Position numbers and translations under genes: made by a program
Shown here: positions 52,596-61,944 of the stretch, in pieces
Numbering within the stretch: position 1 is the first letter of the stretch
Layout of the letters: the number at the start of each line of letters is the position of its first letter
DNA from: Raskinella chloraquaticus (SeqCode)
Lineage (GTDB): Bacteria; Pseudomonadota; Alphaproteobacteria; Rhizobiales; UBA4765
Assembly: GCA_002365175.1 (NCBI GenBank)
Contig: DEZK01000045.1
Span: forward strand, 5,672 to 69,671
Direction of reading: 5' to 3'
Length of the DNA: 64,000 nucleotides
Notes under the pieces: generated by a model
The model's input: the letters and a program-made list of their open reading frames with translations, nothing else
Database searches by the model: none
Told to the model about the DNA's origin: nothing

Positions 52596-54044
52596 TTAAG
52601 GTGCAAAAAAATGATCATGGGTTCTCACGACCTCACCAACAAACAGATCCGAGGCGATGAACGAGATCAGTTGCGTATCACGGAGCGGAACACCCGGCGG
52701 CACCGTGACAAAGACCCGGACTTCGCGCGAGGAATCAGGATCAACCGTCACGATCGGACGACCGTCGGCGGTAGCATCGGTCCCGACCGCTTCAAGCCTG
52801 ATCCCTGACAGGCCGGCGACCGTCAGAACGATCAGCCTTGTGTCGGGACGTTTGTTGAGGATGCGGATGGCAAAAGCATTGCGCACGGAGCCATCGCTGA
52901 GCTTCACAAAGAGTGGCGTGCGTTCATGCAGCACCGAAATCTCGACTGTCCGCCGCGTTGCCAGCTGATAGAGCATGGCACTGCCGACAAGCGCGATCAG
53001 GACCGCGTAAATGACGGTACGGGCGCGGATCGGGCGATAGAGAGTTGTTTTTCCAGCAAGCCGGCGCTCGACATTATCGGCAGTATCATAACCGATCAGC
53101 CCCTGCGACCGGCCTGTCTTTGTCATCACGCTGTCGCAGGCATCGATGCACAGCCCGCACTGGATACAATCGAGTTGCGATCCATCCCGAATATCAATCC
53201 CGGTCGGGCAAACGGCCACGCATTGCTGACAATCAACGCAATCGCCAGCGGGCTCGCCATGAGCCCTCAGCCGCAAAGCCTGCTTGAAGGACGTGCGCGG
53301 CTCCCCACGATCATAGCGATAGGTGACATTCAGCGCCTCATCATCGGTCAGCGCCGCCTGGATGCGCGGCCACGGGCACATATATTTGCACACCTGCTCA
53401 CGCATGATCCCGGCAAGCGCATAGGTGGTGAAGGTCAAAATGGCGATCCAGACGTAAGCCGCCACCGGCGCGGTGAAGCTGGCAAGCGCGCGCACCAGCG
53501 TCGGCGCGTCAGCGAAATAGAGAACCCAGGCACCGCCCGTCCACCAGGCAATCATCAGCCATGAGGTATGCTTGAGAATTTTCCGCCACAGCTTGTCGAC
53601 GTTCCACGGACCCTCGTCGCGCCTGATCCGCTCGCGCCGGTCGCCTTCGAAGAAACGCTCCACCGCCAGGAAGAGATCGGTCCACACCGTTTGCGGGCAC
53701 AGATACCCGCACCACAGGCGGCCGGCGACAGAATTCATCAAAAACAGCATGAAGGCCGCGAGGATCAGCAATCCGGTGAAATAGTATACTTCCTGCGGCC
53801 AGATTTCGATGAAGAAAAAATAGAAACGATTGTGGGCGATATCCGCCAGAACAGCCTGGTTTGGAAGATTTGGACCACGTTCCCAGCGCACGAAGGGCAA
53901 GGCATAATAGATGCCGAGGCAGGCAACGAGGATCAGCCATTTCGCGCGACGGAATGGGCCGGCAACGTGCTGCGGATAAACCTTCTTCGACGGCGCGAAG
54001 AAGGGTAAATCATCGCTTCCAGCGTCCGCTGCCGACACAATCAC
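52596..54044 (-). CDS. ccoG: Cytochrome c oxidase accessory protein CcoG (FixG)
   Basis: A 482-residue membrane ferredoxin-like protein. NSVAGRLWCGYLCPQTVWTD is the FixG membrane motif, EQVCKYMCPWPRIQ follows, and two [4Fe-4S] motifs are CVDCQQCVAVCPTGIDIR and CIQCGLCIDACDSVMTK. The C-terminal third is an immunoglobulin-like periplasmic domain. It reduces copper for oxidase assembly in studied species. GTG start at 54044 overlaps the ccoP stop (GTGA). Confidence 0.94.
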   Translation of the reverse strand: MIVSAADAGSDDLPFFAPSKKVYPQHVAGPFRRAKWLILVACLGIYYALPFVRWERGPNLPNQAVLADIAHNRFYFFFIEIWPQEVYYFTGLLILAAFMLFLMNSVAGRLWCGYLCPQTVWTDLFLAVERFFEGDRRERIRRDEGPWNVDKLWRKILKHTSWLMIAWWTGGAWVLYFADAPTLVRALASFTAPVAAYVWIAILTFTTYALAGIMREQVCKYMCPWPRIQAALTDDEALNVTYRYDRGEPRTSFKQALRLRAHGEPAGDCVDCQQCVAVCPTGIDIRDGSQLDCIQCGLCIDACDSVMTKTGRSQGLIGYDTADNVERRLAGKTTLYRPIRARTVIYAVLIALVGSAMLYQLATRRTVEISVLHERTPLFVKLSDGSVRNAFAIRILNKRPDTRLIVLTVAGLSGIRLEAVGTDATADGRPIVTVDPDSSREVRVFVTVPPGVPLRDTQLISFIASDLFVGEVVRTHDHFFAP

Positions 54045-54928
54045 TGACCTCCGCCGAGTGAATGGACATAAACGGTCAACGCCTTGATTGTTGTAGCATC
54101 AAGTCGCTCGCCCCAGGCCGGCATGACGCCGTTGCGGCTGTTGGTGATGGTCTCGGTCAGCGACGCCAGATCGTTGCCAAAGAGAGTGATGGCATCGGTG
54201 AGGTTGGGGGCACCCAGTTCCTGATTGCCCTTTCCCTGCGCGCCGTGACAGACTGCGCAATTCTGCTCGAAAATGCGGCTGCCTGCTTCCAGGTCCGCCT
54301 TTGGCTCAGCCGGCTGGCCGGCCAGTATCCGCACATGATTGGCAACGGCATTGATCTCGTTACGCTTGAGAATTCCGTCACGCCCGAAGGCCGGCATCAG
54401 GCTGGTGCGCGTTTCATTATCGGTTGTCACGCGCACACCGTGCTGCAGCGTGGTCTGGATCGCCGCCAATGTTCCGCCCCACAACCAGTCATCGTCATTG
54501 AGATTGGGAAAGCCCTTCGAGCCCGCACCGCCGAGACCGTGACAGGCAACGCAATTGTCGCCGAAGGCAGCCTTGCCCTGGGCCATGGCGATACGAAGCA
54601 GAGCCGGATCGGCCTTGATCTGATCAAGCGCCGCCCCTGCAAGATCGGCAGATTGGGTGGTGCGTTGCGCTTTGAGAACCGCCAGCTCTTCTTCGACCGC
54701 CAGGCGCGTCGCGTAACCGAGCACGCCCTTGGTCGTGCTGCTGATGAGCGGCCAGGCAGGATAGGCAATCCAGTAGCCGATCGACCAGATGATGGTGGCG
54801 TAAAAGATATTGAGCCACCAGCGTGGCAGCGGCGTGTTAAGCTCGCGGATGCCATCCCAATCATGGCCGGTCGTTGCCGTTCCGGTGAGGGGATCAACCT
54901 CGTTATCCGCAGGCTGCCGGTCCGCCAT
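54041..54928 (-). CDS. ccoP: cbb3 cytochrome c oxidase subunit CcoP (diheme cytochrome c)
   Basis: A 295-residue subunit with a transmembrane segment (WLNIFYATIIWSIGYWIAYP, about residues 39-58) and two c-type heme sites, CVACH and CAVCH, in the C-terminal half, with axial Met regions (SLMPAFG, GVMPAWG). ATG 54928 is 8 bases from AGGAGG; a GTG three bases earlier is also possible. It directly follows ccoQ. Confidence 0.95.
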   Translation of the reverse strand: MADRQPADNEVDPLTGTATTGHDWDGIRELNTPLPRWWLNIFYATIIWSIGYWIAYPAWPLISSTTKGVLGYATRLAVEEELAVLKAQRTTQSADLAGAALDQIKADPALLRIAMAQGKAAFGDNCVACHGLGGAGSKGFPNLNDDDWLWGGTLAAIQTTLQHGVRVTTDNETRTSLMPAFGRDGILKRNEINAVANHVRILAGQPAEPKADLEAGSRIFEQNCAVCHGAQGKGNQELGAPNLTDAITLFGNDLASLTETITNSRNGVMPAWGERLDATTIKALTVYVHSLGGGQ

Positions 54929-54931
54929 CAC

Positions 54932-55088
54932 TCAATCCTCCTGAAGCGGTGTCAATGCCGCGCGCTCGAAGCGGGCGCGATTTTTTGGCCAGAAAGCGTA
55001 AAGGCAGACCGCCAAAAACATTCCAACGAAATAGAGCAAACCCGCCGACTGGGCGAAGCCTGCAAGCCATTGATAGGTGTTTTCCATG
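54932..55088 (-). pseudogene. ccoQ: ccoQ, frameshifted near its start
   Basis: Between ccoO and ccoP one frame encodes a typical CcoQ of about 50 residues: NTYQWLAGFAQSAGLLYFVG, then MFLAVCLYAFWPKNRARFER and a TPLQED end, with the single transmembrane helix of CcoQ. The only ATG in the right place (55088) is in a different frame because a run of five A follows it (ATGGAAAAACACC); with four A it would read straight into CcoQ. No ATG, GTG or TTG lies in the CcoQ frame after the ccoO stop. This is either a true 1-base insertion or a base error in the run. Confidence 0.8.
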
Positions 55089-55099
55089 CTTGCCCTCGC

Positions 55100-55867
55100 T
55101 CAGCGGATGTTGGCTTTGTCGTTGTAGAGCTTGAAATCAACCAGGGTTCCCAGCATCTGCAGATAAGCGATGAGGGCGTCAGCCTCGCTGATGCGCTTGG
55201 GATTGCCGTCGAAATCACGCGCCTGCGCTTTGGGATAACGCTTTTCGAACGCCGACTGGCCCGGATGGTCGGGCGTCGCCTGGGCGCGCAGATCATCCAT
55301 CGCCCGCTCGATCATCTCATCGCTATAGGGTACGCCCCCGCTGCGATTGGCTTTGAGCTCCGCCGCGATGTCATCGTAGGACAGTTCGGTATTTGTGAGG
55401 AACGGGTACCCCGGCATGATCGATTGCGGCACCAGCGAGCGCGGGTCGCCCAGATGGCGCGCCTGCCAGTCGTCGGAATACTTGCCGCCGACACGGGCAA
55501 GATCGGGGCCGGTTCGTTTTGAGCCCCATTGGAAGGGCTTGTCGTACATGCTCTCAGCCGCCAGCGAATAATGCCCGTAGCGCTCCACTTCATCGCGCAG
55601 CGGCCGGATCATCTGGCTGTGACAGAGATAGCAGCCTTCGCGCACATAGATGGCACGACCGGCGAGTTCGAGCGGGGTATAGGGCCGCATGCCCTCAACC
55701 TTCTCGATCGTGTTTTGCAGATAGAACAGAGGCGCGATCTCGACCAGCCCGCCAATCGAGATCACCAGCAGCACACCGATGATCAGAATGATCGAGTTGG
55801 TCTCGAAGAATTTGTGCTTCGACCACAGCGAGCGGCGCGGCGTGGCAGGAATGTCCACATTCGACAT
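55100..55867 (-). CDS. ccoO: cbb3 cytochrome c oxidase subunit CcoO (monoheme cytochrome c)
   Basis: A 255-residue subunit with an N-terminal membrane anchor (NSIILIIGVLLVISIGGLVE) and one heme c site, YVREGCYLCHSQMIRPLRDE, near residue 76. GPDLARVGGKYSDDWQARHL and PGYPFL are characteristic of CcoO. It lies 11 bases after ccoN. Confidence 0.96.
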   Translation of the reverse strand: MSNVDIPATPRRSLWSKHKFFETNSIILIIGVLLVISIGGLVEIAPLFYLQNTIEKVEGMRPYTPLELAGRAIYVREGCYLCHSQMIRPLRDEVERYGHYSLAAESMYDKPFQWGSKRTGPDLARVGGKYSDDWQARHLGDPRSLVPQSIMPGYPFLTNTELSYDDIAAELKANRSGGVPYSDEMIERAMDDLRAQATPDHPGQSAFEKRYPKAQARDFDGNPKRISEADALIAYLQMLGTLVDFKLYNDKANIR

Positions 55868-55878
55868 CAGCGGGCTCC

Positions 55879-57546
55879 TCAGTGCGCAAGTGAAAGTTGC
55901 GGTGAAACGGACGTGTCGCTCTCCGACCCGGCAAGCTCGCCGCTACGCACTGTCATCCACAGATTGAACACCATGATGAGCGCGCCGATGAGGAACAGCG
56001 CCCCACCAAGCGCCCGGATGACATAGAAGGGGTGCATCGCCTCAACCGTCTCGATGAAGGAATATTCGAGGAAGCCCAGCGCGGTGTAGGAGCGCCACAT
56101 CAAGCCCTGCAGGATGCCCGACACCCACATCGCCGAGATGTAGAAAACGATCCCGAGTGTCGATATCCAGAAATGCCAGTTCACCAGCTTGAGGGAGTAG
56201 AGCTCCTTGCGGTTCCACAGCCATGGCACGAGGCAGTAGATGGCGCCGAAGGAGATATAAGCGACCCAGCCGAGAGCGCCTGAGTGCACATGGCCAATCG
56301 TCCAGTCAGTGTAATGCGACAGAGCATTGACGGCCTTGATCGACATCAGCGGGCCTTCGAACGTCGACATGCCATAGAAGGCGAGAGAAACAACCATCAT
56401 CCGCAACACTGGATCGGTGCGCAGCTTGTCCCAGGCGCCCGACAACGTCATCAGCCCATTGATCATGCCGCCCCAGGACGGCATCCACAGCATGATCGAG
56501 AACGTCATGCCGAGCGTCTGCGCCCAGTCGGGCAGCGCGGTGTAGTGGAGGTGATGGGGACCCGCCCAGATGTAGAGAAAGATCAGGGCCCAGAAATGGA
56601 TGATCGACAGGCGGTAGCTGTAGATCGGCCGCCCCGCGCGCTTCGGCACGAAATAATACATGATGGCGAGGAAGCCAGCGGTGAGAAAAAATCCGACTGC
56701 ATTATGCCCGTACCACCATTGGAACATCGCATCCTGCACGCCTGACCAGACGATGTAGGATTTGGGCGACAGGAGCGATATCGGCACCGCCAGATTATTG
56801 CCCAGATGCAGGACAGCGATCGTGACGATAAAACCGAGATAGAACCAGTTCGCCACATAGATGTGCGGCTCGGTGCGCTTGGCAAGCGTTGCCAGAAAAA
56901 CCAGCAGATAGGTCACCCAGACAATGGTGAGCCACAGATCAGCATACCATTCCGGCTCAGCATACTCCTTGCCCTGCCCGATACCGAGCAGATAACCGGT
57001 GCCGGCGATGACGATGAAGAGATTGTAGCCAAGGACCACGAACCATGGTGACAGATCGCCCGCCAGGCGCGCCCGCGATGTGCGCTGGACGACATAAAAC
57101 GACGTTGCCAGCAGTGCGTTTCCGCCAAAGGCGAAAATGACGGCTGACGTATGCAAGGGCCGCAGACGACCGAAGCTTGTCCACGGCAGGTCAAGGTTGA
57201 GAACGGGAAAGGCAAGTTGCAGCGCGATGATCAGCCCGACCGTAAAACCGGCAATACCCCAGAACATCGCCGCAACGGTGGCGAATTTCACAGGCCCCAT
57301 ATTGTAATTGGGCTTTCCGTTGATGGACTGGGGAACGGGGAACTGGCCAGGCTGGAAGCAGCGATTGCCGATGAGAAAAATAGTGGCAAACGCACTCAGC
57401 ATCGCCACCAGGGCATGAAAGGCATAACCCGAATGTTCCGTCTTGCCGGCAATGATCAGGAACATAATGCTGCAGATCGCGGCAATCAGTATGCCCACCA
57501 TCTCGCCGGTTGTCGCCCGTCGGATCGGATTTCCAGTCGCTGACAT
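55879..57546 (-). CDS. ccoN: cbb3 cytochrome c oxidase catalytic subunit CcoN
   Basis: A 555-residue, about 12-helix heme-copper oxidase. Metal-ligand helices include LRPLHTSAVIFAFGGNALLA, QWWYGHNAVGFFLTAGFLAI and GPHHLHYTALPDWAQTLGMT; DWTIGHVHSGALGWVAYISF holds the C-terminal His ligands. It reduces O2 with high affinity. ATG 57546 (MSATGNPIRR) is preferred; the frame is open to 57627, over the FNR box. Confidence 0.96.
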   Translation of the reverse strand: MSATGNPIRRATTGEMVGILIAAICSIMFLIIAGKTEHSGYAFHALVAMLSAFATIFLIGNRCFQPGQFPVPQSINGKPNYNMGPVKFATVAAMFWGIAGFTVGLIIALQLAFPVLNLDLPWTSFGRLRPLHTSAVIFAFGGNALLATSFYVVQRTSRARLAGDLSPWFVVLGYNLFIVIAGTGYLLGIGQGKEYAEPEWYADLWLTIVWVTYLLVFLATLAKRTEPHIYVANWFYLGFIVTIAVLHLGNNLAVPISLLSPKSYIVWSGVQDAMFQWWYGHNAVGFFLTAGFLAIMYYFVPKRAGRPIYSYRLSIIHFWALIFLYIWAGPHHLHYTALPDWAQTLGMTFSIMLWMPSWGGMINGLMTLSGAWDKLRTDPVLRMMVVSLAFYGMSTFEGPLMSIKAVNALSHYTDWTIGHVHSGALGWVAYISFGAIYCLVPWLWNRKELYSLKLVNWHFWISTLGIVFYISAMWVSGILQGLMWRSYTALGFLEYSFIETVEAMHPFYVIRALGGALFLIGALIMVFNLWMTVRSGELAGSESDTSVSPQLSLAH

Positions 57547-57626
57547 GACCTGGTCTCTGCCTCGCGGAGCAGCAGGAGCGCTGCAGCCTTCGATGCTAGG
57601 CGTAGCGAGGGCGTGTTGACGCGGCA

Positions 57627-57640
57627 TTGATCTACGTCAA
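57627..57640 (-). promoter_or_regulatory. FNR/FixK-type box before ccoN
   Basis: TTGAT-CTAC-GTCAA, one base from the TTGAT-N4-ATCAA consensus, 80 bases upstream of the ccoN start. It probably binds the FnrN encoded next door and induces ccoNOQP at low oxygen. Confidence 0.72.
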
Positions 57641-57716
57641 TGCGCGGCAAAAACATCCGGTTTATGCAGGGGATATCGTGCAGTCTCTGGAAAGCGTCGG
57701 ACGGGAGAGCGCCGGA

Positions 57717-58442
57717 TCAGGCTGCAGCAATGCGGGCCATGCGATCGGGGTTCATGAGCCTGACGCCGTGCGAAACGTTCAGGATCGTCTTGTCGCGCGC
57801 CAGCCTGGTGAAGGTACGGCTGACGGTTTCGATGGTAAGTCCCAAGAAATCGGCGATATCCTGCCGGTTCATCGGCAGCGGCACCATCACCGACGCATTG
57901 CCTTCAATCCGCGCCCAGCGTTCTTGCAGGCGCAGGAGAAAACAGATCACTTTTTCCTCAGCCGTCCGCCGCCCCAGCAGCACCATCTGATCTTGCGCCA
58001 GAGCCAGCTCATGGGCCGCAAAATCATAGAGTTGCCGCAACAGATTCGGCTTGGCATCGGCAAGCGCCGTGTAGTCGGCGCGCGAAAATGCACAAGCACT
58101 CACATGATCAACCGCATCGGCCGAGAAATCATACGCATCGCCGCGCGCCAGCCCCAGGAAATCTCCAGGCAAGGCAAAGCCGATGACCTGGCGGCGACCA
58201 TCAGCCAGAAGTTTGTAGAGGCGCACAACACCGGAGGTGATGTTGAACACCGACACCACGCGATCACCTTGTAAAAACAACGCCTTCTTGGGAGCAAATT
58301 CCGCCTTCTGCGCCAATGATGCAAGAACGGCCAGCTCATCGCTCGACAAGGCGGCGCAAACGCTGCCCCGCCGCACCCAGCATGCCTCACAGCTGTTTGC
58401 CGTCGCGATCCCTGACCTGCAGACTTCCGGATGGCAGTTCAT
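57717..58442 (-). CDS. fnrN: Crp/Fnr-family oxygen regulator (FnrN type)
   Basis: A 241-residue regulator. N-terminal cysteines C18, C21 and C29 (NSCEACWVRRGSVCAAL) plus a later Cys in HVSACAF match the [4Fe-4S] ligands of FNR/FnrN. The cNMP-like barrel includes GVVRLYKLLADGRRQVIGFA, and the helix-turn-helix RQDIADFLGLTIETVSRTFT has the E-SR DNA contacts. ATG 58442 follows GGGAG; a GTG at 58463 is less likely. Located just upstream of ccoNOQP, which it likely activates. Confidence 0.92.
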   Translation of the reverse strand: MNCHPEVCRSGIATANSCEACWVRRGSVCAALSSDELAVLASLAQKAEFAPKKALFLQGDRVVSVFNITSGVVRLYKLLADGRRQVIGFALPGDFLGLARGDAYDFSADAVDHVSACAFSRADYTALADAKPNLLRQLYDFAAHELALAQDQMVLLGRRTAEEKVICFLLRLQERWARIEGNASVMVPLPMNRQDIADFLGLTIETVSRTFTRLARDKTILNVSHGVRLMNPDRMARIAAA

Positions 58443-58482
58443 GGTGGCGTACTCCCGATACACGTGGCAATCTTATCACTCG

Positions 58483-58496
58483 TTCGCAACTGCGAA
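58483..58496. promoter_or_regulatory. Palindrome between fnrN and the acyl-CoA synthetase/GNAT gene
   Basis: TTCGCA-AC-TGCGAA, perfect 6-bp arms with a 2-base centre, 41 bases upstream of fnrN and about 157 before the divergent gene. It does not match the FNR box. Possible operator. Confidence 0.4.
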
Positions 58497-58652
58497 AGCT
58501 GTTTCTCGCCTGAGGCGGGAAAGTTGGACATCCGCACCATCAATTCCGGCATTGCACGAATTTGCCGCGAGCCGGGCGATCATGGCTGGGCTCAGCAGCA
58601 ACCTTCGTAAAACCTCCACGTTGCGATGTTACGCAGCCGTCAGGATCATGTC

Positions 58653-61346
58653 ATGACCATCCGCAATCTCGATGCTCTCTTTGAACCGCGCTCGCTCGTT
58701 CTCATTGGCGCCAGCGAGCGTGCCGGCGCGATCGGCGCGACAGTTGCGCGCAATCTTCTGAGCGGGGGATTTGCCGGGGAGATATACTTCGTCAACCCCA
58801 AGCATAGCGAAGTTGCCGGCCATCCCTGCCATCCGCATATCAGCGCCCTGCCACATCCTGCTGACCTGGCCATCATCGCCACCCCGCCAGCCACCATCCC
58901 CGCCATCATCGCGGATCTGGCAGCGCATGGCACGCGCGCCGCTGCGGTGCTGACGGCTGGTCTTGACGCGCCATTGCGCCAGGCGATGCTGAATGCGGCC
59001 AGGCCAGCACTGCTGCGCATCCTTGGCCCCAACATCCTCGGGCTCATGCTGCCGCGCCTGAAGCTCAACGCCAGTTTCGCCCATCGCCATGCGGGCGCGG
59101 GCCATCTGGCGCTGGTCTCGCAATCAGGCGCCCTCATCACCGCGATCATCGACTGGGCCACCGGCAGGGATATCGGCTTTTCCCATGCGGTGTCGCTTGG
59201 CGATATGGCGGACGTCGATTTTGGCGATGTTCTCGACTATCTGGCAGGCGACGTCGATAGCCGCGCCATTCTTCTCTATATGGAAGCCGTCACGAATGCG
59301 GCGAAATTCATGTCGGCAGCCAGGCGGGCTGCCCGCGTCAAACCGGTGATCATCATCAAATCAGGCCGCCACGCTGCCGCCGCCCAGGCGGCCGCCTCGC
59401 ATACCGGGCGTCTGGCGGGGTCCGATCGCGCCTATGATGCGGCCTTCCGCCGCGCCGGTCTGGTGCGTGTTCTCGACCTCAACGAACTCTTCGAGGCCGC
59501 AGAAGTGCTCGCCCGCCAGCCACGCCTGACAGGCGGACGTTTGACCATTCTTACCAATGGCGGGGGAGCAGGCGTTCTGGCAGCCGATCGTCTGGTCGAT
59601 TTTGGCGGCGATATCGCTCCGCTCAGCGACCCTGCACGCAAGGCTCTTGACGCCTTCCTGCCCGCGAACTGGTCAAAGGCCAACCCGATCGACATCATCG
59701 GCGACGCGGATGCGGAGCGTTATGGCAGGGCGCTGTCGGTCGTTCTGGCCGACAGAACCGTGGACGCAGTGCTGGCCCTTTATTGTCCAACTGCTATCGC
59801 TCCCGCCCTGGCGGTTGCCGAAAAGACCGTCGAGGCCGTGACGAACGCGGCGCGGCAGGGAAGGCGGCCAATCGTCATGACGAACTGGCTGGGCGAGGAA
59901 GCCGTCCGGTCTTCGCGCGCGCTCTTCGCCCAACACGACATACCAAGTCTGCAAACGCCCGGCTCCGCCGCCCGCGCCTATATGCATATCGTGCGCTATG
60001 CAAAGGCACAGGACGCCCTGATGCGTACGCCCGCTCAAGGCGCGGCCGATCTGCCGGCCATCGGCACCGCAAGCCGTCACATCATCGAGCATGCCCGGCG
60101 CGAAGAGCGCACCATGCTGAGTGAAGTGCAGAGCAAATCGCTGATCGCCGCAGCAGGCATTCCGGTCGTTGAAAGCCTGATTGCAGCCAGCAGCGACGAA
60201 GCAGCCGACATCGCGGCGACACTTCTACGCCAGGCGCCCGGCGTCGTACTCAAGATCCTGTCGCGCGACATTTCACATAAATCCGATGTCGATGGCGTGC
60301 GCCTTGATCTGGCAAGTCCGGCTGGGGTGCGCGAGGCAGCCGATGCCATGCTCCAGCGCGTCCGTGAGCGCCGGCCGGATGCCCATATCGACGGCTTCAC
60401 CCTTGCTCCCATGATCCGCCGGCCGCACGCGCATGAACTCATCCTCGGCATGAGCGTGGATGCTAATTTCGGCCCCATGCTGCTGTTTGGAGCCGGCGGG
60501 ACAGCGGCAGAAATCCTCAGCGATACGGCGCTCGCTTTGCCCCCGCTTGATCGCGACAGCGCGCTTGATCTCATCGCCGGGACGCGCATCGCCCGCCTGC
60601 TTGCCGGATACCGCGACCGGCCTGCCGCCAACCTCATCGCCATCGCCGATGCGCTGGTGGCCCTGAGCAATCTGGTGACGGCGCATGACGAATTGCGCGA
60701 GATCGATATCAATCCCCTGCTCGCCGATGCGGCTGGCGTGATCACCCTTGATGCGCGCGTGCGGATCGCCGGCCCGGGTGAGGCGGCCCGCCAAGCCATG
60801 GTCATCAGGCCCTATCCGGCGGGCTGGGAAAAACGCACGCTCCTCGAGGGTGTCGGCGGGGTGCATATCCGCCCCATCATCCCGGCCGATGAAGGGCTCT
60901 ACGAGGCGTTCATGGCCGACATCAGGCCCGAGGATTACCGCCTGCGCTTCTTCGTGCCAAAGTCGCGGCTTGCCCATCGCTTCATTGCCCGCCTCACCCA
61001 GATCGATTATGCGCGCGAAATCGCCTTCGTGGCGCTCGATATGCAAAGTGGCGCTCTGCTTGGCGTCGTTCGCTTTGCCGCAGACCCCGACTACAAACGC
61101 GGCGAATATGCCGTCCTTGTGGGCTCGCATCTTAAAGGCAAGGGGCTGGGCTGGCAGTTGATGAGCCATCTCATCGATTATGCCCGCGCTCAAGGGCTGG
61201 AAGAACTCTTCGGCTCGGTCCTGAGCGAAAATTCAACCATGCTCAGGATGTGCAAACAGCTGGGCTTTCAGATTGCTCCTGACGCCAGCGATCCGACGCT
61301 TCGTTATGTTGAACTGAAACTGACGCGCGAGGCGCATGCAGGCTAG
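58653..61346 (+). CDS. NDP-forming acyl-CoA synthetase fused to GNAT acetyltransferase (Pat-like)
   Basis: An 897-residue multidomain protein. CoA-binding domain at about 1-130 (FEPRSLVLIGASERAGAIGA), succinyl-CoA-synthetase-like domains to about 470 with AASHTGRLAGSD (His250 at the phospho-His position) and ILTNGGGAGVLAADRLVDFG, ATP-grasp from about 480-710 (LKILSRDISHKSDVDGVRLD; EINPLLAD), then GNAT from about 735-890 (VHIRPIIPADEGLYEAFMAD; GKGLGWQLMSHLIDYARAQG). Pat/PatZ proteins of this layout acetylate and inactivate acyl-CoA synthetases. Retention of His250 suggests the synthetase part may be active. ATG 58653 is chosen. It is divergent from fnrN. Confidence 0.9.
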   Translation: MTIRNLDALFEPRSLVLIGASERAGAIGATVARNLLSGGFAGEIYFVNPKHSEVAGHPCHPHISALPHPADLAIIATPPATIPAIIADLAAHGTRAAAVLTAGLDAPLRQAMLNAARPALLRILGPNILGLMLPRLKLNASFAHRHAGAGHLALVSQSGALITAIIDWATGRDIGFSHAVSLGDMADVDFGDVLDYLAGDVDSRAILLYMEAVTNAAKFMSAARRAARVKPVIIIKSGRHAAAAQAAASHTGRLAGSDRAYDAAFRRAGLVRVLDLNELFEAAEVLARQPRLTGGRLTILTNGGGAGVLAADRLVDFGGDIAPLSDPARKALDAFLPANWSKANPIDIIGDADAERYGRALSVVLADRTVDAVLALYCPTAIAPALAVAEKTVEAVTNAARQGRRPIVMTNWLGEEAVRSSRALFAQHDIPSLQTPGSAARAYMHIVRYAKAQDALMRTPAQGAADLPAIGTASRHIIEHARREERTMLSEVQSKSLIAAAGIPVVESLIAASSDEAADIAATLLRQAPGVVLKILSRDISHKSDVDGVRLDLASPAGVREAADAMLQRVRERRPDAHIDGFTLAPMIRRPHAHELILGMSVDANFGPMLLFGAGGTAAEILSDTALALPPLDRDSALDLIAGTRIARLLAGYRDRPAANLIAIADALVALSNLVTAHDELREIDINPLLADAAGVITLDARVRIAGPGEAARQAMVIRPYPAGWEKRTLLEGVGGVHIRPIIPADEGLYEAFMADIRPEDYRLRFFVPKSRLAHRFIARLTQIDYAREIAFVALDMQSGALLGVVRFAADPDYKRGEYAVLVGSHLKGKGLGWQLMSHLIDYARAQGLEELFGSVLSENSTMLRMCKQLGFQIAPDASDPTLRYVELKLTREAHAG

Positions 61347-61548
61347 GCGGCGGGACCCCCGCGCTCCCCCACCCTAGCCATCGCTGATCACCGCGCGCCC
61401 TGGGGATACCTTAGGGCAACTGACGGAGAGAGGCTACCGCAGCGGATAAAATTGAAATAAAATATAAATATCATAGATTTAAGGAAAAAATATTATCTCA
61501 CATAAAATACCGTTCTTTTCCAATTCACATCCCTGCTCACAGGCCCCC
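61347..61548. other. AT-rich spacer after the GNAT fusion gene
   Basis: About 200 bases without a gene. From about 61440 the sequence turns strongly AT-rich, marking the left edge of an accessory-looking region. No clear terminator or repeat was seen. Confidence 0.5.
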
Positions 61549-61944
61549 TCAACGGGAAATTGGGCTGCACTTGTCACGTAGGAAAGCGCGATAGACGCCT
61601 TCATCACTTTGCCCAGAAGCGAGCGCCAGCACCGCTTCTGTTGCGGCCTCTTCGCTTGCGGTGAAGGCCATGCCGTTCAATTCCAGAAACAACAAACCTG
61701 CGACAAAGCCTGTGCGCTTGTTGCCATCGGCAAAGGGGTGGTTTTGAACGATGGCAACGGTATAGGCGGCGGCAGCCGTGACCTTATCCATGTCATCGCC
61801 ATAGGCTTCCAATTGCTGGGGGCGCGCCAGCGCGAAGCGCAACAGGCCCAAATCGCGCACACCCGCCAGCCCGCCATGGCGGACAAGCAACTGTTCATGC
61901 ACCGCCAGCGCCAGTTGCTCGTCGATCCAGACCCGCTCGCTCAC
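61549..61944 (-). CDS. doc: Death-on-curing (Doc/Fic family) toxin
   Basis: A 131-residue Doc-type protein. The Fic-like motif is NHPFADGNKRTGFVAGLLFL near residues 68-87 and RHGGLAGVRDLGLLRFALAR opens the fold as in Doc. Doc phosphorylates EF-Tu and stops translation. The start overlaps the stop of the antitoxin by ATGA, the usual coupling of a type II pair. Confidence 0.92.
   Translation of the reverse strand: MSERVWIDEQLALAVHEQLLVRHGGLAGVRDLGLLRFALARPQQLEAYGDDMDKVTAAAAYTVAIVQNHPFADGNKRTGFVAGLLFLELNGMAFTASEEAATEAVLALASGQSDEGVYRAFLRDKCSPISR

Noticed and set aside
54062..55522. 486-residue open frame on the plus strand opposite ccoP/ccoQ/ccoO
   Set aside because: It is antisense to three recognised cbb3 genes, has no family features, and long antisense frames are expected in GC-rich DNA.
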